Part shown: in pieces, positions 28,981 to 43,900 of the stretch
Layout of the letters: the number at the start of each line of letters is the position of its first letter
Position numbering within the stretch: position 1 is the first letter of the stretch
Assembly (NCBI RefSeq): GCF_036850765.1
Contig: NC_089496.1
Coordinates: 48,660,113 to 48,724,112, forward strand
DNA length: 64,000 bases
Source of the DNA: Saccopteryx bilineata
Lineage: Eukaryota; Chordata; Mammalia; Chiroptera; Emballonuridae
Direction of reading: 5' to 3'
Translations under genes and position numbers: made by a program
Notes under the pieces: generated by a model
What the model was told of the DNA's origin: nothing
What the model saw: the letters and a program-made list of their open reading frames with translations, nothing else
Database searches by the model: none

Positions 28981-31900
28981 GTCGTGGAGAAGACTGCGCG
29001 GCGGAGATGGGACAGTCACGCCCTCCCTCTCCGCCCAGCGCGGTTACTTGCACACGCGGAATCTAGGTAAGACGGGCAGTCCGCGGGGCGACCCGCGGGG
29101 TGAATGTGGATGTGCGCTCGCCGCTCCCCTTCACTGTTCCGTCCCGCAGGCCCGTAACCTCTGCAGACCATGCCGATGATGCTCAGGTTGGTGGCGGCGG
29201 CCGGTAACGTTTATGGAGATATTACAACGTGCCACAGTAGTTCTAAGTGCTTTCCAGATAGTGAACTCATTTAATTCTCACAAATATTCTCTGAGGTTGG
29301 TATTGCTATTACCCTCACTTGGCCAGTGAGGTCACTTGAAGCCGTGGAGGCCGAGAAACTTGTTTAAGTGGAATCAGATCAAAACCCAGACAATCTAAGG
29401 ACAGTCAGTGCTGGTAACTTACCTACCACTGCCCTCCCTTCGGACCTTACAGAAAACCTCCCGTGGGTGGGAGGTCGTGCAGAGCAAGTCTCTCAGCTTT
29501 TCCATGGGGCCCTGCACTGTGTCCAGGGTTCCTTCCCTTAACTCTGCCCCAAGATCACAACCTCTCTGCCCACTTCACTCCAGTGTAGCTTTAGGGTTAA
29601 CAGGCCTCTCCTCCAGCGCCAGGCCCTCCTCCTGAGGCTTTGTTACCAACCCAGGTCTGTGCGGACCCATCTCAGTGAATCACCAGGCTAGGCAAAGAAC
29701 TGCTCAGCATCTGCTCTGTGCCCTAGGCTGGGCTAGGCTCCTTACTGAAGTCATCTTACCTTCTCTTGCCTTTCTTGAAATTACAGACAATTCCTGAATG
29801 GACAAAAGCTGTTTGGCATACTCTGGGGCACATAGCAAGTGCTTAGAAATGCTCATGCTTACTATCGTTTCAATCCCTTCTTTTTCTTTTTCTTCTTTCT
29901 CTTTTCTTTCTTCCTTCCTCTCTCCCTCCCTCCCTCCCTCCCTTCCTCCCTCCCTCCCTCCCTCCCTCCCTTCTTTTCTTTCGAACTATATACTTCACCC
30001 ATTTAAAGTGTACAGTTCACTAGTTTTTAGTATATTCACACAGTTGTGCAACCATCACAACTATCTAATTCCAGAACATTTTCATCACTACAAAAAAGAG
30101 AAGCTGGACCCATTAGCGATTGATCCTGTCCCAAATCCCCCCCCTACTCCCCCCCACTCCCCCCCCCAGCCCTAGGTAACCATTAATTTACTCCCTGTCT
30201 CTTAATGGAATCATACAATTCGTGGTGCTTTGTTTCTGGCTTCTTTCACTTCATGTTTTCAGGGTTTACCCATGCCGTAGTGTATATTAGCACTCCATTC
30301 GTTTTTATGGCTGTATCATATTTCATTGTATGGCTATACCACATTTTGTTTACTGATTTATCAGTGGATGGGCATTTGGGCTGATAACACTTTTTGGCTA
30401 TTACAAATAAGGACGTGGACAGTCGTGTACAAGGTTTTATCTGTGGGCCCTGGCCAGTTGGCTCAGCGGTAGAGCGTCGGCCTGGCGTGCGGGGGACCCG
30501 GGATCGATTTCCGGCCAGGGCACATAGGAGAAGCGCTCATTTGCTTCTCCACTCCCCGTCCTTCCTCTCTGTCTCTCTTCCCCTCCCACAGCCAAGGCTC
30601 CATTGGAGCAAAGATGGCCCGGGCGCTGGGGATGACTCCTTGGCCGCTGCCCCAGGCGCTAGAGTGGCTCTGGTTGCGGCAGAGCAATGCCCCAGAGGGG
30701 CAGAGCATCGCCCCCTGGTGGGCAGAGCGTCACCCCTGGTGGGAGTGCCGGGTGGATCCCGGTCGGGTGCATGTGGGAGGGAGTCTGTCTGACTGTCTCT
30801 CCCCATTTCCAGCTTCAGAAAAATACAAAAAATAAAAAAAAAAATAAATAAATAAAAAATAAGGTTTTATCTGTGTAGGTCATTGTAACAAATGGATCGC
30901 TGTGGTGTGTGATGTTGATAATGGGGCAAGCAATGCATGTAGAGGAGCTGGGGCACAGGGGAGATTTGCTGTAACCTAAAACTTCTTTAAAAAATAAAGA
31001 CTGTCTAAAATAAAATCCTTGCTCTTAATTTGGGAAGGGAGAGGACACAGAAACCCATTACAATTGGCTTTAGCAGGAAGAGAAGGAATTTATTGGAAGG
31101 ATCACTGATTCCTCCTGAGGGGCCAGAGTCTTGCCCCGAGGTGACGCCCTGCGTCTCCCCAAGTGGATTCAGGGGATCTCCCTTCCTCTCCTCTCTGAAG
31201 GGAGAGCTCCTGCGAACCTCCAGGCCACCTACGCTAACTGGAGTCTGTTTCAAGGCTACCCTCTCAGGAGAGAATCTGATTGGTCCTGTCTGGGTTAGGT
31301 GCCCACTGGTTTGTGGTAAGTGAAGGGGTGTTAAAGCTCACCACTTCTGCAGAACTGGGTCTCAGAGGAGAGCCAGTGGGCAAGGCGGCACCCAGGATGG
31401 TGGCAGGGTGGACTGCAGGGGTTAAATGGTGGCAGGGTAAGTTTTACGTGTTCTCACCACAAAGAAAGAAAGAAAACGGTCATTATGTGATGTGATGGAC
31501 ATGTTAAATAGCTTGATTGTGGCAATAATCTCACACTGTAGACATATATCAAAACATCACATTGCTGAACAGGCGGTGGTGCAGTGGATAGAGCATGGGT
31601 CCCCAAACTATGGCCCGCGGGCCACATGCGGCCCTCTGAGGCCATTTATCCGGCCCCCGCCGCACTTCCGGAAGGGGCACCTCTTTCTTTGGTGGTCAGT
31701 GAGAGGAGCCTAGTTCCCATGGAAATACTGGTCAGTTTGTTGATTTAAATTTACTTGTTCTTTATTTTAAATATTGTATTTGTTCCCATTTTGGTTTTTT
31801 ACTTTAAAATAAGATATGTGCAGTGTGCATAGGGATTTGTTCATAGTTTTTTTTTTATTGTCCGGCCCTCCAACGGTCTGAGGGACAGTGAACTGGCCCC

Positions 31901-34900
31901 CTGTGTAAAAAGTTTGGGGACCCCTGGGAATAGAGCGTCGGACCCAGGTTTGAGACCCCAAGGTTGCCAGCTTGAGCGCGGGCTCATCTGGTTTGAGCAA
32001 AGCTCACCAGCTTGGACCCAAGGTCGCTGGCTTGAGCAAGGGGTTACTCGGTCTGCTGAAGGCCCACGGTCAAGGCACATATGAGAAAGCAATCAATGAA
32101 CAACTAAGGTGTCACAACGCAAAACTAATGATTGAATCTTCTCATCTCCCTGTTCCTGTCTGTCTGTCCCTATCTCTATCCCTCTCTCTGACTGTAAAAA
32201 AACCCACACAAAACAAAACAAAAAACCCCATCACACTGTACATCTTACAGATATATAATTTTTGTCAATTATACCTCAGTAAAGATGGGGGAGTAATGTA
32301 CTCAGTTTTTATTGATCTAAACTGAATCGCAAACTGGCATTTAGAGCGAGCTGGCTTTTCCTTTCAGAACCGACCAAGGCTTCAGCTCTCACTGCAGGGC
32401 AGTTTTCTCCCCTGTGCCACGACCGTTGTCCCCTTGTTTCTGGTCTGAGAGCGCAATGATCTCAGCCACAAGTAGTGTACATGTATGTCAGTATTTGCAA
32501 AAAGCTTTAAAATGAATTTATTGGTAGTTTTGAAAAGTAATACATACGGTGATTAAAAACCAGTTAAATCATTCCATACGGCTTAACATTATAGTCACCA
32601 AGCTGCTAGGAGTGGGGCGGGGGCTCCGGGGTGGGTGCAGCTGTTCTGAATGCAGACTTTCAACTGCGGCCTTCCTCCTGCCCTGCCGCCTTCCACCCCA
32701 GAGGCTCTGGGACACACAGGGCCCCCACCCTTGGCCCTGTCCCCTTGACATGCATCGAGATTGTTTCTTCCCTTCTAGGTGAGTTCCTCCTCCTCCATTC
32801 CCTTCCCACCTTCCAAAATACTGTTGCTGTTTCTTGACGGTATCCTTCCTGGTTTTCTTTCTTTTAAAAAAATTTTTATTGATTGATTTTAGAGAGAGAG
32901 AGAGAGAGAGAGAAATATTGACTTAATGTTCTGCTTATTTATGCCCTCATTCGTTGATTCTTGTATGTGCCCTGACGGAGGATCAAATTCACAACCTTGG
33001 CATATGGGGTCGATGCTCTAACCAACTGAACTACCCGGCCAGGGCTCCTTTCTGGTTTTCTAACTCCTTGTTGAAAGAGAGTTTAGGAGCTTGGGGAAGG
33101 AATGGGCTTTGGAGACCTGAGAGAGGGAGTATGTTCGATTTGCCTATGTTCGTCTAAAACTTTGTGCTCGTTGCAGATTGAAACTTACACTGAGAAAAAA
33201 GAGCCATGGTATTTATGCTTTAAGAATACAGCCCCGAGCCCTGGCCAGTTTCGGCTTAGTGGTAGAGCGTTGGCCTGGCATGCAGGAGTCCCGGGTTCGA
33301 TTCCCGGCCAGGCACACAGGAGAGGCGCCCATCTGCTTCTCCACCCCTCCCCGTCTCCTTCCTCTCTGCCTCTCTCTTCCCCTCCCGCAGCCAAGGCTCC
33401 ATTGGAGCAAAGTTGGCCCGGGCACTGAGGATGGCTCTGTGGTCTCTGCCTCGGGTGCTAGAATGGCTTTGATTGCGGCAGAGCGACGCCCCAGATGGGC
33501 AGAGCATCGCCCCTGGTGGGCATGCCGGGTGGATCCTGGTTGGGCGCATGCGGGAGTCTGTCTGACTGCCTCCCCGTTTCCAACTTCAGAAAAATACAAA
33601 AAAAAAAAAAAAAAGAATACAGCCCCGGGGTAGGCATTTATCCCGAGGAATATGCTGCAAGGTGATGTGTGCTTGTGTGTAGACAGTTTAGTGAGATGAA
33701 TATGGTGGCTTTACATGATGTCTCCAGTCCTAGTGGGTTTGGGGCTGATAATCTTGAAGAGTGTCATTGGAGGGTACCGCAGCCACCTCCCGTCATCCCC
33801 TGGGGCAGGGGAAGGTGTTAGGCGCAGCAATGGAAAGGTCTGCAGCAGAGAATAGCAGGGGAGAAAAATAAGCTGGTGGAGAGGAAAGGGGACTGTTGGA
33901 GGTGCTGGAGGATCTCCACTTGCCTTTCTAGATCCACTTTCCCCTGTTCTGATGATTCAAAGGGGTTACATCAGTGACTCCCTTGTCATCTGGCTTCTGG
34001 TTGGGTTCAGCCAATGGGGCATCAGAAGAACGGAGGGAGAAAGGTGAATAAAGTGGAGATATTTATTCCCCGGGCTCCCTGTCTGTAGAGTCACCATGGG
34101 TGGTGGTGTCCCCTAGAGCAAAGGTCCTAATTTTTTAGCTTCTGTCAGGTGCCCTGAGCTACCCTTTCTGTCCTGGATCCTTTAGACCCAGCTGTGACTA
34201 GAGCGCCCCCTACTAGTCCCCAGAGGTACGTCATGCCCCTGTCTTTTCTCTGCACCCTGCACACACACTTTTTGCACACAGCCCCTTTTATTAAACTTTC
34301 CTGGAACTGCCTAGTTTAGGCGTATCATCTGTTTCCTGCAGGACCCGGCCTGGGATGTCTGCAAAAGGTATCAGTCCGCCAGATACTGGGACAGGTTGTA
34401 TAACTGCTCATTCCTGAGCTTCGTTTTCCTGACCCGCTCCGGGCTTGACGTTGCTCATGAAGGTATGCCAGTTGTCCTGAGCGGCACAACTTTGCCCAGA
34501 ACAACTTTATTTTTCCAGATGGTCAGAGTTTTCCGCGGTAGATAAGACTGGTTTTGCATTGTTGGTTTCTCACATACGTAAATTATACATTTTCTTTTAG
34601 AAGGGCGCCTTTTTGTTTTCAGCACTTTGCTTAGGGAGTTGTCAAATGAAGAAAGGAATACATTCTGCGGGCTAACAGCTCTTATCCATCACCTAGGGAG
34701 ACCCTGTGTCAGGGTGGTGAGACGTGAACCGTTCTGAGTTCTAGCTTTTTTTTCCCCCACTTGGCTAACCATGTGAGCCTGGGACATTTTTTCACCTCCA
34801 AGGAGCCCGAGGAGGAGCACCCACCTTCAGGGGTTGGATGAGGGACGAGCCAATGAGATATATAGTCCATGGAAAGGCGTAGTTTGCCTCTGTGCCTCTC

Positions 34901-37900
34901 TAAACGCTTCCTAAATAGTAGTTGTTATTAAAAATTCTCATTAAGTTTGGGAAGTATATTCAGGCGCTGTGGATGAAAAACGTAGTTATAAAGTAGTTTC
35001 CAGGCTATGCACTTATTGCCTTGTGTGCATGTTTGGTGCCCCGGGAGTCGTTGAAGCCTCAAGTTCTGATCCATTAGGAACCCGCCAGTTTGGTGGTGGT
35101 TCAGGGCATGGCGACCCGCCACCTGAAATTCAAGAGCTGGCATTCGAAGGGGTGGGAGTTGGTCCTCCGGAGATTGAGGCTGGAGGTGTAAAGCCGTCTA
35201 GGGCCAAAGCTGACCATATTTTTTTTGTCCTTTGGTTTGTTGGCTGGAACTTGGAATCTTGCTTTCCGTTCACTGACCTTGGAGAAAGGAAGGCGATTAA
35301 AATGGGCCGTAAAACTGGGAGGAGAAAGGGAAGGGGGGGGGTTGGGGCCTGAGGAAGCTGCCCTGGCCCGTGGTGAGGATGACTGTGCTGTTTCCCAAGC
35401 TTTTTTTTTTTTTTGAGAAAATGAAAAGATAGAAGTAATTTACTAACGAAGGGCAGTGCATCCTAATGAGGTAAATTCCAACAGCTCTTAACATCTTAGC
35501 CCTGGCTGGGTAGTGCAGTTGGTTAGAGCGTGATTCCCATATATAGGTTTGGGCCCCTGTCATTTACAAGATGAATGCATAAATAAGTGGAACAACAGAT
35601 CAATGCTTCTTTCTCTCTCTCTAAAATCAATAAGTAAAAATTTAAAAATATTTTATTACACAAATATTACATGATTATTTTGAAAATTAAGAATTAAAGA
35701 GAAGGCCTGACCTGCGGTGGTGCAGGAACGCTGAGGTCCCCGGTTCAAAACCCTGGGTTTGCCCGGTCAAGGCACATATGGGAGTTGATGCCTCCTGTTC
35801 CTCTCCCTTCTCTCTCTCTTTCTCTCCTTTCTAAAAATGAATAAAATCTTTAAAAATAAGAAGAATTAAAGAGAAAACAAATTAAGTCACCTGAAATTGC
35901 CTACCTGTAGATCATTATTGATAATATTTTCATGTATCACCTTATAGATTTTTTTCATGTGCATCTATATAAGTTAATCCAAAATGGGATTATTTTACAC
36001 TGTGGCTCTGTAACATGCATTTTTCTTTTAATAAGTATATCCTTCTGTGCCAGTGAATAGAAATCCATTTTTTCCCAAAATTTTAATTGAGGTTTAATTG
36101 ACATATGACATATTAGTTTTGGGTATACAACATAGTGATTTGATATTTGTATATATTACAAAATGATCGCCACTGTAAGCGTAGCCAACATCTGTCACCA
36201 TACATAGTTACAAAACCCTTTATCTTGTGAAGGGAATTTTTAAGATCTACTCTCTTAGCAACTTACAAATATGGAATATAATATGCAAATGATTAACTGT
36301 AAATAAACCCCAGACTGTACATTGCATCCTCATCACAGAAATCTGTTATTTTTAAATGGCCATGCAGCCTTTATTGTATGTCCTTGCTTTAAATGCAACC
36401 AGTGCCATACCCTGGAACTTCTAAATTTTTTCCAGTGTTTCTCTATTATAAGCCAAGCCTGCAGTTGTTTGCTTAGTGTCTGAGACTCTGTTGGTGTCTC
36501 TGCCAGTTTTTTTATTTTTTTAAAATATATTCTTATTTATTAATTTTAGAGAGGGGAGAGAGAGAGAGAAGGGGGGGAGGAGCAGGAAGCATCAATTCCC
36601 ATATGTGCCTTGACCAGGCAAGCCCAGGGTTTCAAACTGGCAACCTCAGCATTTCCAGGTCGATGCTTTATCCACTGCACCACCACAGGTCAGGCTTATT
36701 TTTTTTTATAGAGACAGAGAGAGAGTCAGAAAGAGGGATAGATAGGGCCAGACAGACAGGAATGGAGAGAGATGAGAAGCATCAATAATTAGTTTTTCCT
36801 TGTGACACCTTAGTTGTTCATTGATTGCTTTCTCATATGTGCCTTGACCATGGGGCTACAGCAGACCAAGTAACCCCTTGCTTGAGCCAGTGACCTTGGG
36901 TCCAAGCTGGTGAGCTTTGCTCAAACCAGATGAGCCCGTGCTCAAGCTGGTGACCTCAGGGTCTCGAACCTGGGTCCTTCCGCATCCCAGTCCAATGCTC
37001 TATCCACTGCACCACCGCCTGGTCAGGCTCTGCCAGTTTTTTTTTTAATAGCCAAAGTCCATGCCTTGCACTTTTTTAATATCCCCCCACCACCAAAGCA
37101 CCCAGCACAGCTTCCTGATAGGCAAACCCTAGTTGGTTGTTGAATTTGACATTGAAGAGGATGAGAGCGTGGGTTGTATAACTATGATTCCATTATTTAA
37201 CTTCCCATCTAATGCCATTACCTGTCGGCCTTTAAAACACATGTGTTAGTGATGTCAAGACTTCATCAGGCGCCCTCCCTCTTGGGAGCACCCAGCACCT
37301 CCCCCTCCCCCTCCCCCCTTCCCCCCACCCCCAGACGTGGTACCTTTACCTTTCTCTCTCCTCAGCTCCAAGAGCTCTTCCTTTGCTTCGGTGACCTGTG
37401 TTCCTGAGCCTACACAGCCCAGAGCTGGCTCACTTCTAGTACTTCTGCAACCTCTAAATACACTTTCTCTTACAATTTGAAAGAAAGAAAAGACATCGGA
37501 CTTTCTATTCCCTATGACAGTTCTAGGAACACTGGCCTGGCCCTTAGGTTTTCAGAGCCCTTCTCGTGTTGTTTTGTCGTGCAGATCTTGGGATGGCCAC
37601 TATTATCATTGCTGTTTTGCAGTGGAAGAAACTGAGGTTAAGAGAGTTTAAGTACCTTTTATGCTACACCAGGCTGCCTCTTTAAGTTACTGACTTAAAA
37701 GAAAAGAGACATATCTTAACTCGGGCATTAGTATCTATGGTGTTGCTTTTAGGTACCAATCACACAAAGATGGAGTAAACTGTATTTAAGTACAGTAATT
37801 GGTAGCTGTTTTGCAAGATAAACTTTATACATATTTTTTTTGGGGGGGGGAGAGTCATGCTGATGCTCTCTAATTAGATTTGCTGGCAGCAGTCACAGTC

Positions 37901-40900
37901 ATTGACAAACTCCAGCTCTGCAAGAACTGTTCCCGTATCAGTAGCTCCTCCAGCGGGCTTTTTCTTTGCAGTGACCTCTCTCTGGCCATGGGTGCCTTTT
38001 CACAGGTCGGTTTCACTAAGGGAAAGATGACTCATGCTTTTCTTTCTCTTTCTCTTTCTCTCTCCCTACCTTTTGGGTCATCAGCTATGACAGAGACTCT
38101 ACTTTCAACGTGTTTGTGGGAAAAGGACAACTGATCGCAGGGATGGACCAAGCTCTGGTCGGCATGTGCGTCAACGAGAGGCGTTTCGTGAAGATCCCCC
38201 CAAAGCTCGCCTACGGGAGCGAAGGCGTTTGTAAGTTTCGTCATGTGTTTGTGAACGCATCTGCAGAAACAGCCAGAACATTCGCAGGCTGTTCAGTCAG
38301 GCCCACCGGAGGAGAATCTTTGGAAGCTTTAGATTGGGGAAAATAAGAAGCAGTGACCCCCCCCCCCACACACACACACAGAGCTAAAACTTCTGCTTTG
38401 GGTTTATTCCTTCTAGATAGGAAAGAAGTTGTTATTACCATGGGTGTATTGAATGTTACCCTTGTCGAGAGGAAAATTTCGTGGTTTTTCTCTTTTCTTT
38501 CAACTTCACTTGGCTCCTATGGGAAGTGGATGCCTGTGTGCCGTTGAGCCCTTGGCAGCCTGCGAGGTGTTGAATCTGGCCCGAAAGGCGGCAGCTTCTC
38601 AGCGGGAACTCTCTTTGATTTCTAGCGGGTGTGATCCCCCCCAATTCAGTGCTTCACTTTGATGTCCTCCTGATGGATATCTGGAATTCTGAGGATCAGG
38701 TCCAGGTTCACACTTACTTCAAGCCCCCCAGCTGCCCTCGGACCATCCAGGTGTCTGATTTTGTCCGGTACCACTACAACGGGACGTTCTTGGACGGGAC
38801 GCTCTTCGATTCGAGGTAAGTCCCACGTTCATGCCACTGTCAGCGAGATGCCCCGGAGTTCCTCTGTCTCGCCCGCTTTTTGTGTCCGTGGAGAAACCAG
38901 AAAACGGACTCTTCCCAGCCTTCACCAGCATCAGCTTCCTCACTTCAGGCTTTGGGGTTCTATTTGATGCTCCGGACAGCCCAACTCAAGTTGTAATACA
39001 TCTCAGGAACATCGAAGAGCAGTGTTTCTCTAACTTAATCGTATTTTCAGATCTCATTGAGTGAAGGGCCCTATTACCAAGTAGTTCATGCAAGTGTTGG
39101 TCCATTTCTGTCGTTTTCCCATGGAAGGAGGAGGGGAAGGCTGAGTGTATATGTGAAGTTATAGAGAAGGGTGGGCGTAAGGTGCTAGGCTGGGGACAGG
39201 GAACCCTTTCCTCCCGTTCTCGTCTGTTTGGTTAGGCGGAAGGACGGGGCTGTTTTTGTGAAGCGCTGTGGCTCAGTTACCTGGATTTTTATCAATTTGA
39301 GAACGTCTGCTCTGTGATGGGGAACAGAGATCCGTAGGAGCTTGTCTCCAGGGAGGGGGGTGGGTTCACTGTTCCGCTGAGACGTGGGTGACAAAACCAC
39401 CGCGGAGGGACGAGTTAGAAGCGTCCCGATGGGCGTGGAACTTTTCTTTCCCCTTTTCTCGTTGGTTTCCAGTCACAATCGCATGAAAACGTACGACACC
39501 TACGTGGGAATCGGCTGGCTGATCCCCGGAATGGACAAGGGGCTGCTGGGAATGTGCGTGGGGGAGAAGCGCGTCATCACGATCCCCCCTTTCCTGGCCT
39601 ATGGGGAAGACGGGGACGGTGAGTCCCGCCCCCCTCTGGCCGCTCACTCCCATCGGTCCTTATTTCTATTGCAGCGATTAATGCAACTTGCTACTCGAAA
39701 CTCCCCAGATCTTTGGATCGAGACCACCGATTTTCAACCAGCGTGCCACATGAAATTAAAAAATAAATGTACTGGGTTGACATGGTTGGCCAAACCGTAC
39801 GGGTTTCAAGTGTTCAACTCAATATACTTAACGCCAACCACACAATGCACTACCTGATTATTGAGTCAGGGGCCTGACCTCTTTTCCCTTTAGATTGTCA
39901 GATTTAAAAATGACAACAGCCAACACAACAGTAGCCGTCCAGCGTGACTGCCCTGTCTGGAACCATGAATATATGGGTCATGTCATAGAACTGCATCTTA
40001 TTGGTCACGTTGCATAATAAGGTTGAATCTGACTGGTTAAGTCTTAGTACCAACAATCCTTACATACAAGCATAAGCTGATTTTAAAACAATTTTATTCA
40101 TTGATTTTAGAGAGAGAGGAAGTGAGAGAGAGAAAGAGAGAGAGAGAAACATGGGTTTTGCTATTCCACTTATTTAGGTATTCATTAACTGATTCTTGTA
40201 TGTGCCCCGACCAGGGCTTGAACACACAACCTTGGCGCTACCCAGCTAGGGCCAAACTGATTGACTTTTTTTTTGTGTGTGTGGCAGAGACAGAGAGAGT
40301 CAGAGAGAGGGACAGATAGGGACAGACAGACAGGAAGGGGAGAGATGAGAAACATCAGTTCTTCGTTGCGGTTCCTTAGTTCATTGATTGATTTCTCATA
40401 TGTGCCTTGACCGGGGGGCTACAGCAGACCAAGTGACCCCTTGCTCGAGCCAGTGGCCTTGGGCTCAAGCTGGTGAGCCTTGCTCAAACCAGATGAGCCC
40501 ACGCTCAAGCTGGTGACCTTGAGGTCTCAAACCTGGGTCCTCCACATCCCAGTCTGATGCTCTATCCACTGCACCACTGCCTGGTCAGGCTAAGCTGATT
40601 TTTTAAAAGTTCACTTTGGAGCCCAGGCTTGGCTTGTCGTGTGGTTCACTTGCCCAGGCCTACTCCTTTGCCTGGTGCAACAATGACAAGTAAGAGGGTT
40701 GAGGTCAGTGGTTTGTTCTTTAACCTCCTTTTACCCCAGAGTACTGGATTTAGAGATCTTTATTGATTGATGCTGGATCTTTGCAGGAGAGCTAGTGTCC
40801 GATAATCTTGCCATGTGGATTATCACGTGGGTGATATTCAGTGAACCCTTGTGTTAGGAAGATCCAAGAGAGGCAGTACTCCAGAAGTGACATAGAAATG

Positions 40901-43900
40901 ACCTGAGGACTGGTCATATTTTAGGCTGTGGTTGCCCCCTTTTTCTTTCAACTCAGCTCACTTTAACTTTATTTATATCTTGTTTTGGAGGCATGTAGAG
41001 GATTGAATTTTGCATACTGTCTTTTAAACATATTGGCTGTGGATTCCAAAGACCAAGCCTCAGTGGTGTTCTGCAGAACCAGAACTGAGCTTTGGAATCT
41101 GTACCTTTGAACTTCTGTGATTTGCATTTGTACACAAACAGAAACCCCCAGAGGTATGTCCTGGGGTTAGCATGTGGGTGTGCCCACCTTCAGCCTTGAT
41201 TTGCCAGCACAAGCATAGAAAATATGGTCATTGTCATTTTTCATGTCATTAATATCCTTTTCTGAGGAACTCAGGCTTCAAATTATACCTGTGAGCCCAG
41301 TGTGAGACACCGGGGATACCACCCACGAAGAGGAAGAGCATTTGTTTCCTTGGCTTGAAAACTTCAAGCAATGAGTGACACCAACACGGAGGGCATTGAG
41401 TTGCAGTCAAAGTGCCTCCCAAATCTTGTGTCCTGATTTCGTCACCTTCCTCCATTCCACTCTAGGGAAGGACATTCCTGGGCAGGCATCTCTGGTGTTT
41501 GATGTTGCATTATTGGACCTCCACAACCCCAAGGATGGCATTTCCGTTGAGAACAAGGTAGTCCCCCAGAACTGTGAGCGACGGAGTCAGAGCGGGGACT
41601 TTCTCAGGTATCATTACAACGGCACGCTTCTGGACGGCACCTTCTTTGATTCCAGGTGAGGACCAGGATCTCAATACTCCGTCCCTGTGGACTTGGAATT
41701 AGTCTTTTCATCTCCAGTACAGAGTCTCATTTTCTGATACTTAGTTCCTTCAGAATCTGTTAGAACTGTCTCTTTGGAGCGTGCGGTAGATGAATGCAGG
41801 GAAACAAGAGAGGCTCACTCCAGACGCCCACCATCCCTCTCTACTGTGCTCAGCTATCCGAGTACAATCCCAACTATGGGGTCCACGGTGGGGAGTGGCC
41901 AGAGGGGAGATCCAGGCGGTAGGATGGGAAGAGAACAAACTTGGTGCCGGAGACCTGGGTTCCAGTCCCAGTGGACGGTGCACTGGCTGTGTGAGTGAAC
42001 AGCATCTGACATCTCTAAGCTTTAGTTTTTTACCTGTTATTAGCACCTTTCTCAAAGAGATGGTAAGAGATAAGGGTGAAAGTGCTTTGCAAACTTGAAA
42101 GTCTTTTTTTAACATAGATATTTTAATTTTATTTATTTTGTGACAGAGAGAGAGAGACAGATAGGGACAGACGGACAGGAAGGGAGAGAGATGAGAAGCA
42201 TCAATTTTTCGTTGTGGCACCTTAGTTGTTCATTGATTGAATTCTCATATGTGCCTTGACTGGGGGACTACAGCAGACTGAGTGACCCCTTTGTTCAAGC
42301 CAGCGACCTTGGGCTCAAGCTGGTGAGCCTTGCTCAAACCAGATTAGCCTGAGCTCAAGCTGGCAACCTAGGGGTTTTGAACCAGGGTCCTCCGCATTCC
42401 AGTCCATCGCTCTATCCACTGCGCCACCGCCTGGTCAGGCTTGACAGGCTTTTTTGCTGCAGGAGACTGGTTGGATGCATTCAGCTTCCTTCCTGCTGTG
42501 GAAAAGGCTAATTACGGAGCCTCTGTTGTTATTCAAAGTTGTGCTATTTGTAAGGCTCAGCCTGCAGGTGTGCAGATGGTTGGGACATACCAGCTGTTCC
42601 ATGTGTCTTACTTCTTCAAGTGGCATGTGTTGTTTGCAAACCACTCCTGTCAAGCTAACAAGTTATGACAGCAAGCTAGCTGTCCCTCTGCGGTAGTAGA
42701 CTTCAAATTCTTTTAGTCGTCCAGAGACATTACAGAAGAAGTTTTGTATAGTCTCATTTTATTTGAATCATTTTTCCTACTCCTAAGATCTTTTCTTCTA
42801 AAGTTTTCTTCTGATTTTTTTTTTTTGAAAAAATAATAGTCACGGTTCAAAATGAAAGCCCAGTATGCACCGATACATTGTCCCCCTGGTCCCTGCTTAC
42901 CTCCCGTTCTCCTCTCCTGTAGCCACTACAAGTTAGCCACTTTTATTACTGAGTTCCTTGTTATTCTTCTAGCGTGTGGGTGTTTTCCTAGTGCAGATGT
43001 AAGTAAATACAAATGCTATCCTGTTTTCTCCCTTTATGGGGCATAGCATGTAGAATGTGATATATAGTATTGTTAGTGTCAAAGTGGCACTGGAATGTTA
43101 CTGGCCACTGGAGCTCGGTTCAGCATCCTTGGTACTCGAGTGGTGTGTGTCGGGGGGAAGAAGGTAACCCTCAAATTCATTTGGAAAAAGAGATAATCAA
43201 GAGTATTGCTTTGGGCCTGACCTGTGGTGGCGCAGTGTATAAAGCATTAACCTGGAATGCTGGGGTTGCCAGTTCAAAGCCCTGGGCTTGCCTGGTCCAG
43301 GCACATATGGAAGTTGATGCTTCCTGCTCCTCCCCACTTCCTTCTCTCTCTCTCTCTCTCTCTCTCTCTTCCTCCTCTAAAATGAAATAAAATCTTAAAA
43401 AAAAAGGCACTGCTTTGGAGGTGCAGGGCATAGCACACTCTCGTTCCTGGTGGGATGGGAAGTGGGGGACTATATATCACTGTATATGAAAGACCGATGA
43501 CATTCACGTCCTGCTTCCCTGTGAAGAGGGGGACTGGGTGACTGAGGGACAAGGAGAGGAGGAAAATTCTTCATTGTGTACTCAGACTTTGAGGATTTTG
43601 AACCATGCCAATGTATCACTTAGTAGAAAATAATAATTTTTTTAAAAGAATATTTTCTATCATATAAATTAAAAAGCTATAATAGTTAAAGGTGTGACAC
43701 TGGCCCAGGAGGAGTTAGACCATGGAAAAGGGTAAAAATTCTAGCCAGAGACTCAAAAGCATATTTAAGAATGTGGTACATCATAAAAGTCAGATTATAT
43801 TTTGATGAGTGAGGGAAAAAAACAGAGTTATTAAATAAAGGGTGTAGGAAACACTAGCTAACCATCTGGAAAAAAATAGTTAGATCCTTACTGTCACACT

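Larger units (their letters stand above)
29985..30890 (-). mobile_element. Antisense L1 3' end, interrupted by SINE C
   Basis: Plus-strand text such as TATTTCATTGTATGGCTATA and TATCAGTGGATGGGCATTTG is the complement of the ORF2 C-terminus/3' UTR of an old L1. A family C SINE interrupts it. Confidence 0.75.
28763..38084 (+). other. FKBP9: FKBP9 intron 1
   Basis: 9.3 kb. It contains a MIR near the 5' end, a (CCCT)n tract, an antisense L1 with a type C SINE, an hAT element inside a type B SINE, and further SINEs of types A-D. The stretches 29,420-29,880, 30,890-31,560, 33,620-34,740 and 37,030-38,040 hold no recognised gene. Confidence 0.85.
39619..41465 (+). other. FKBP9: FKBP9 intron 4
   Basis: A type A and a type B SINE lie back to back at 40,081-40,590. 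The flanking parts, including 40,600-41,460, show nothing recognised. Confidence 0.85.

Noticed and set aside
28146..29066. Other long open frames around FKBP9 exon 1
   Set aside because: They are GC-rich frames; only the one opening with the Leu-rich signal peptide continues correctly into exon 2.
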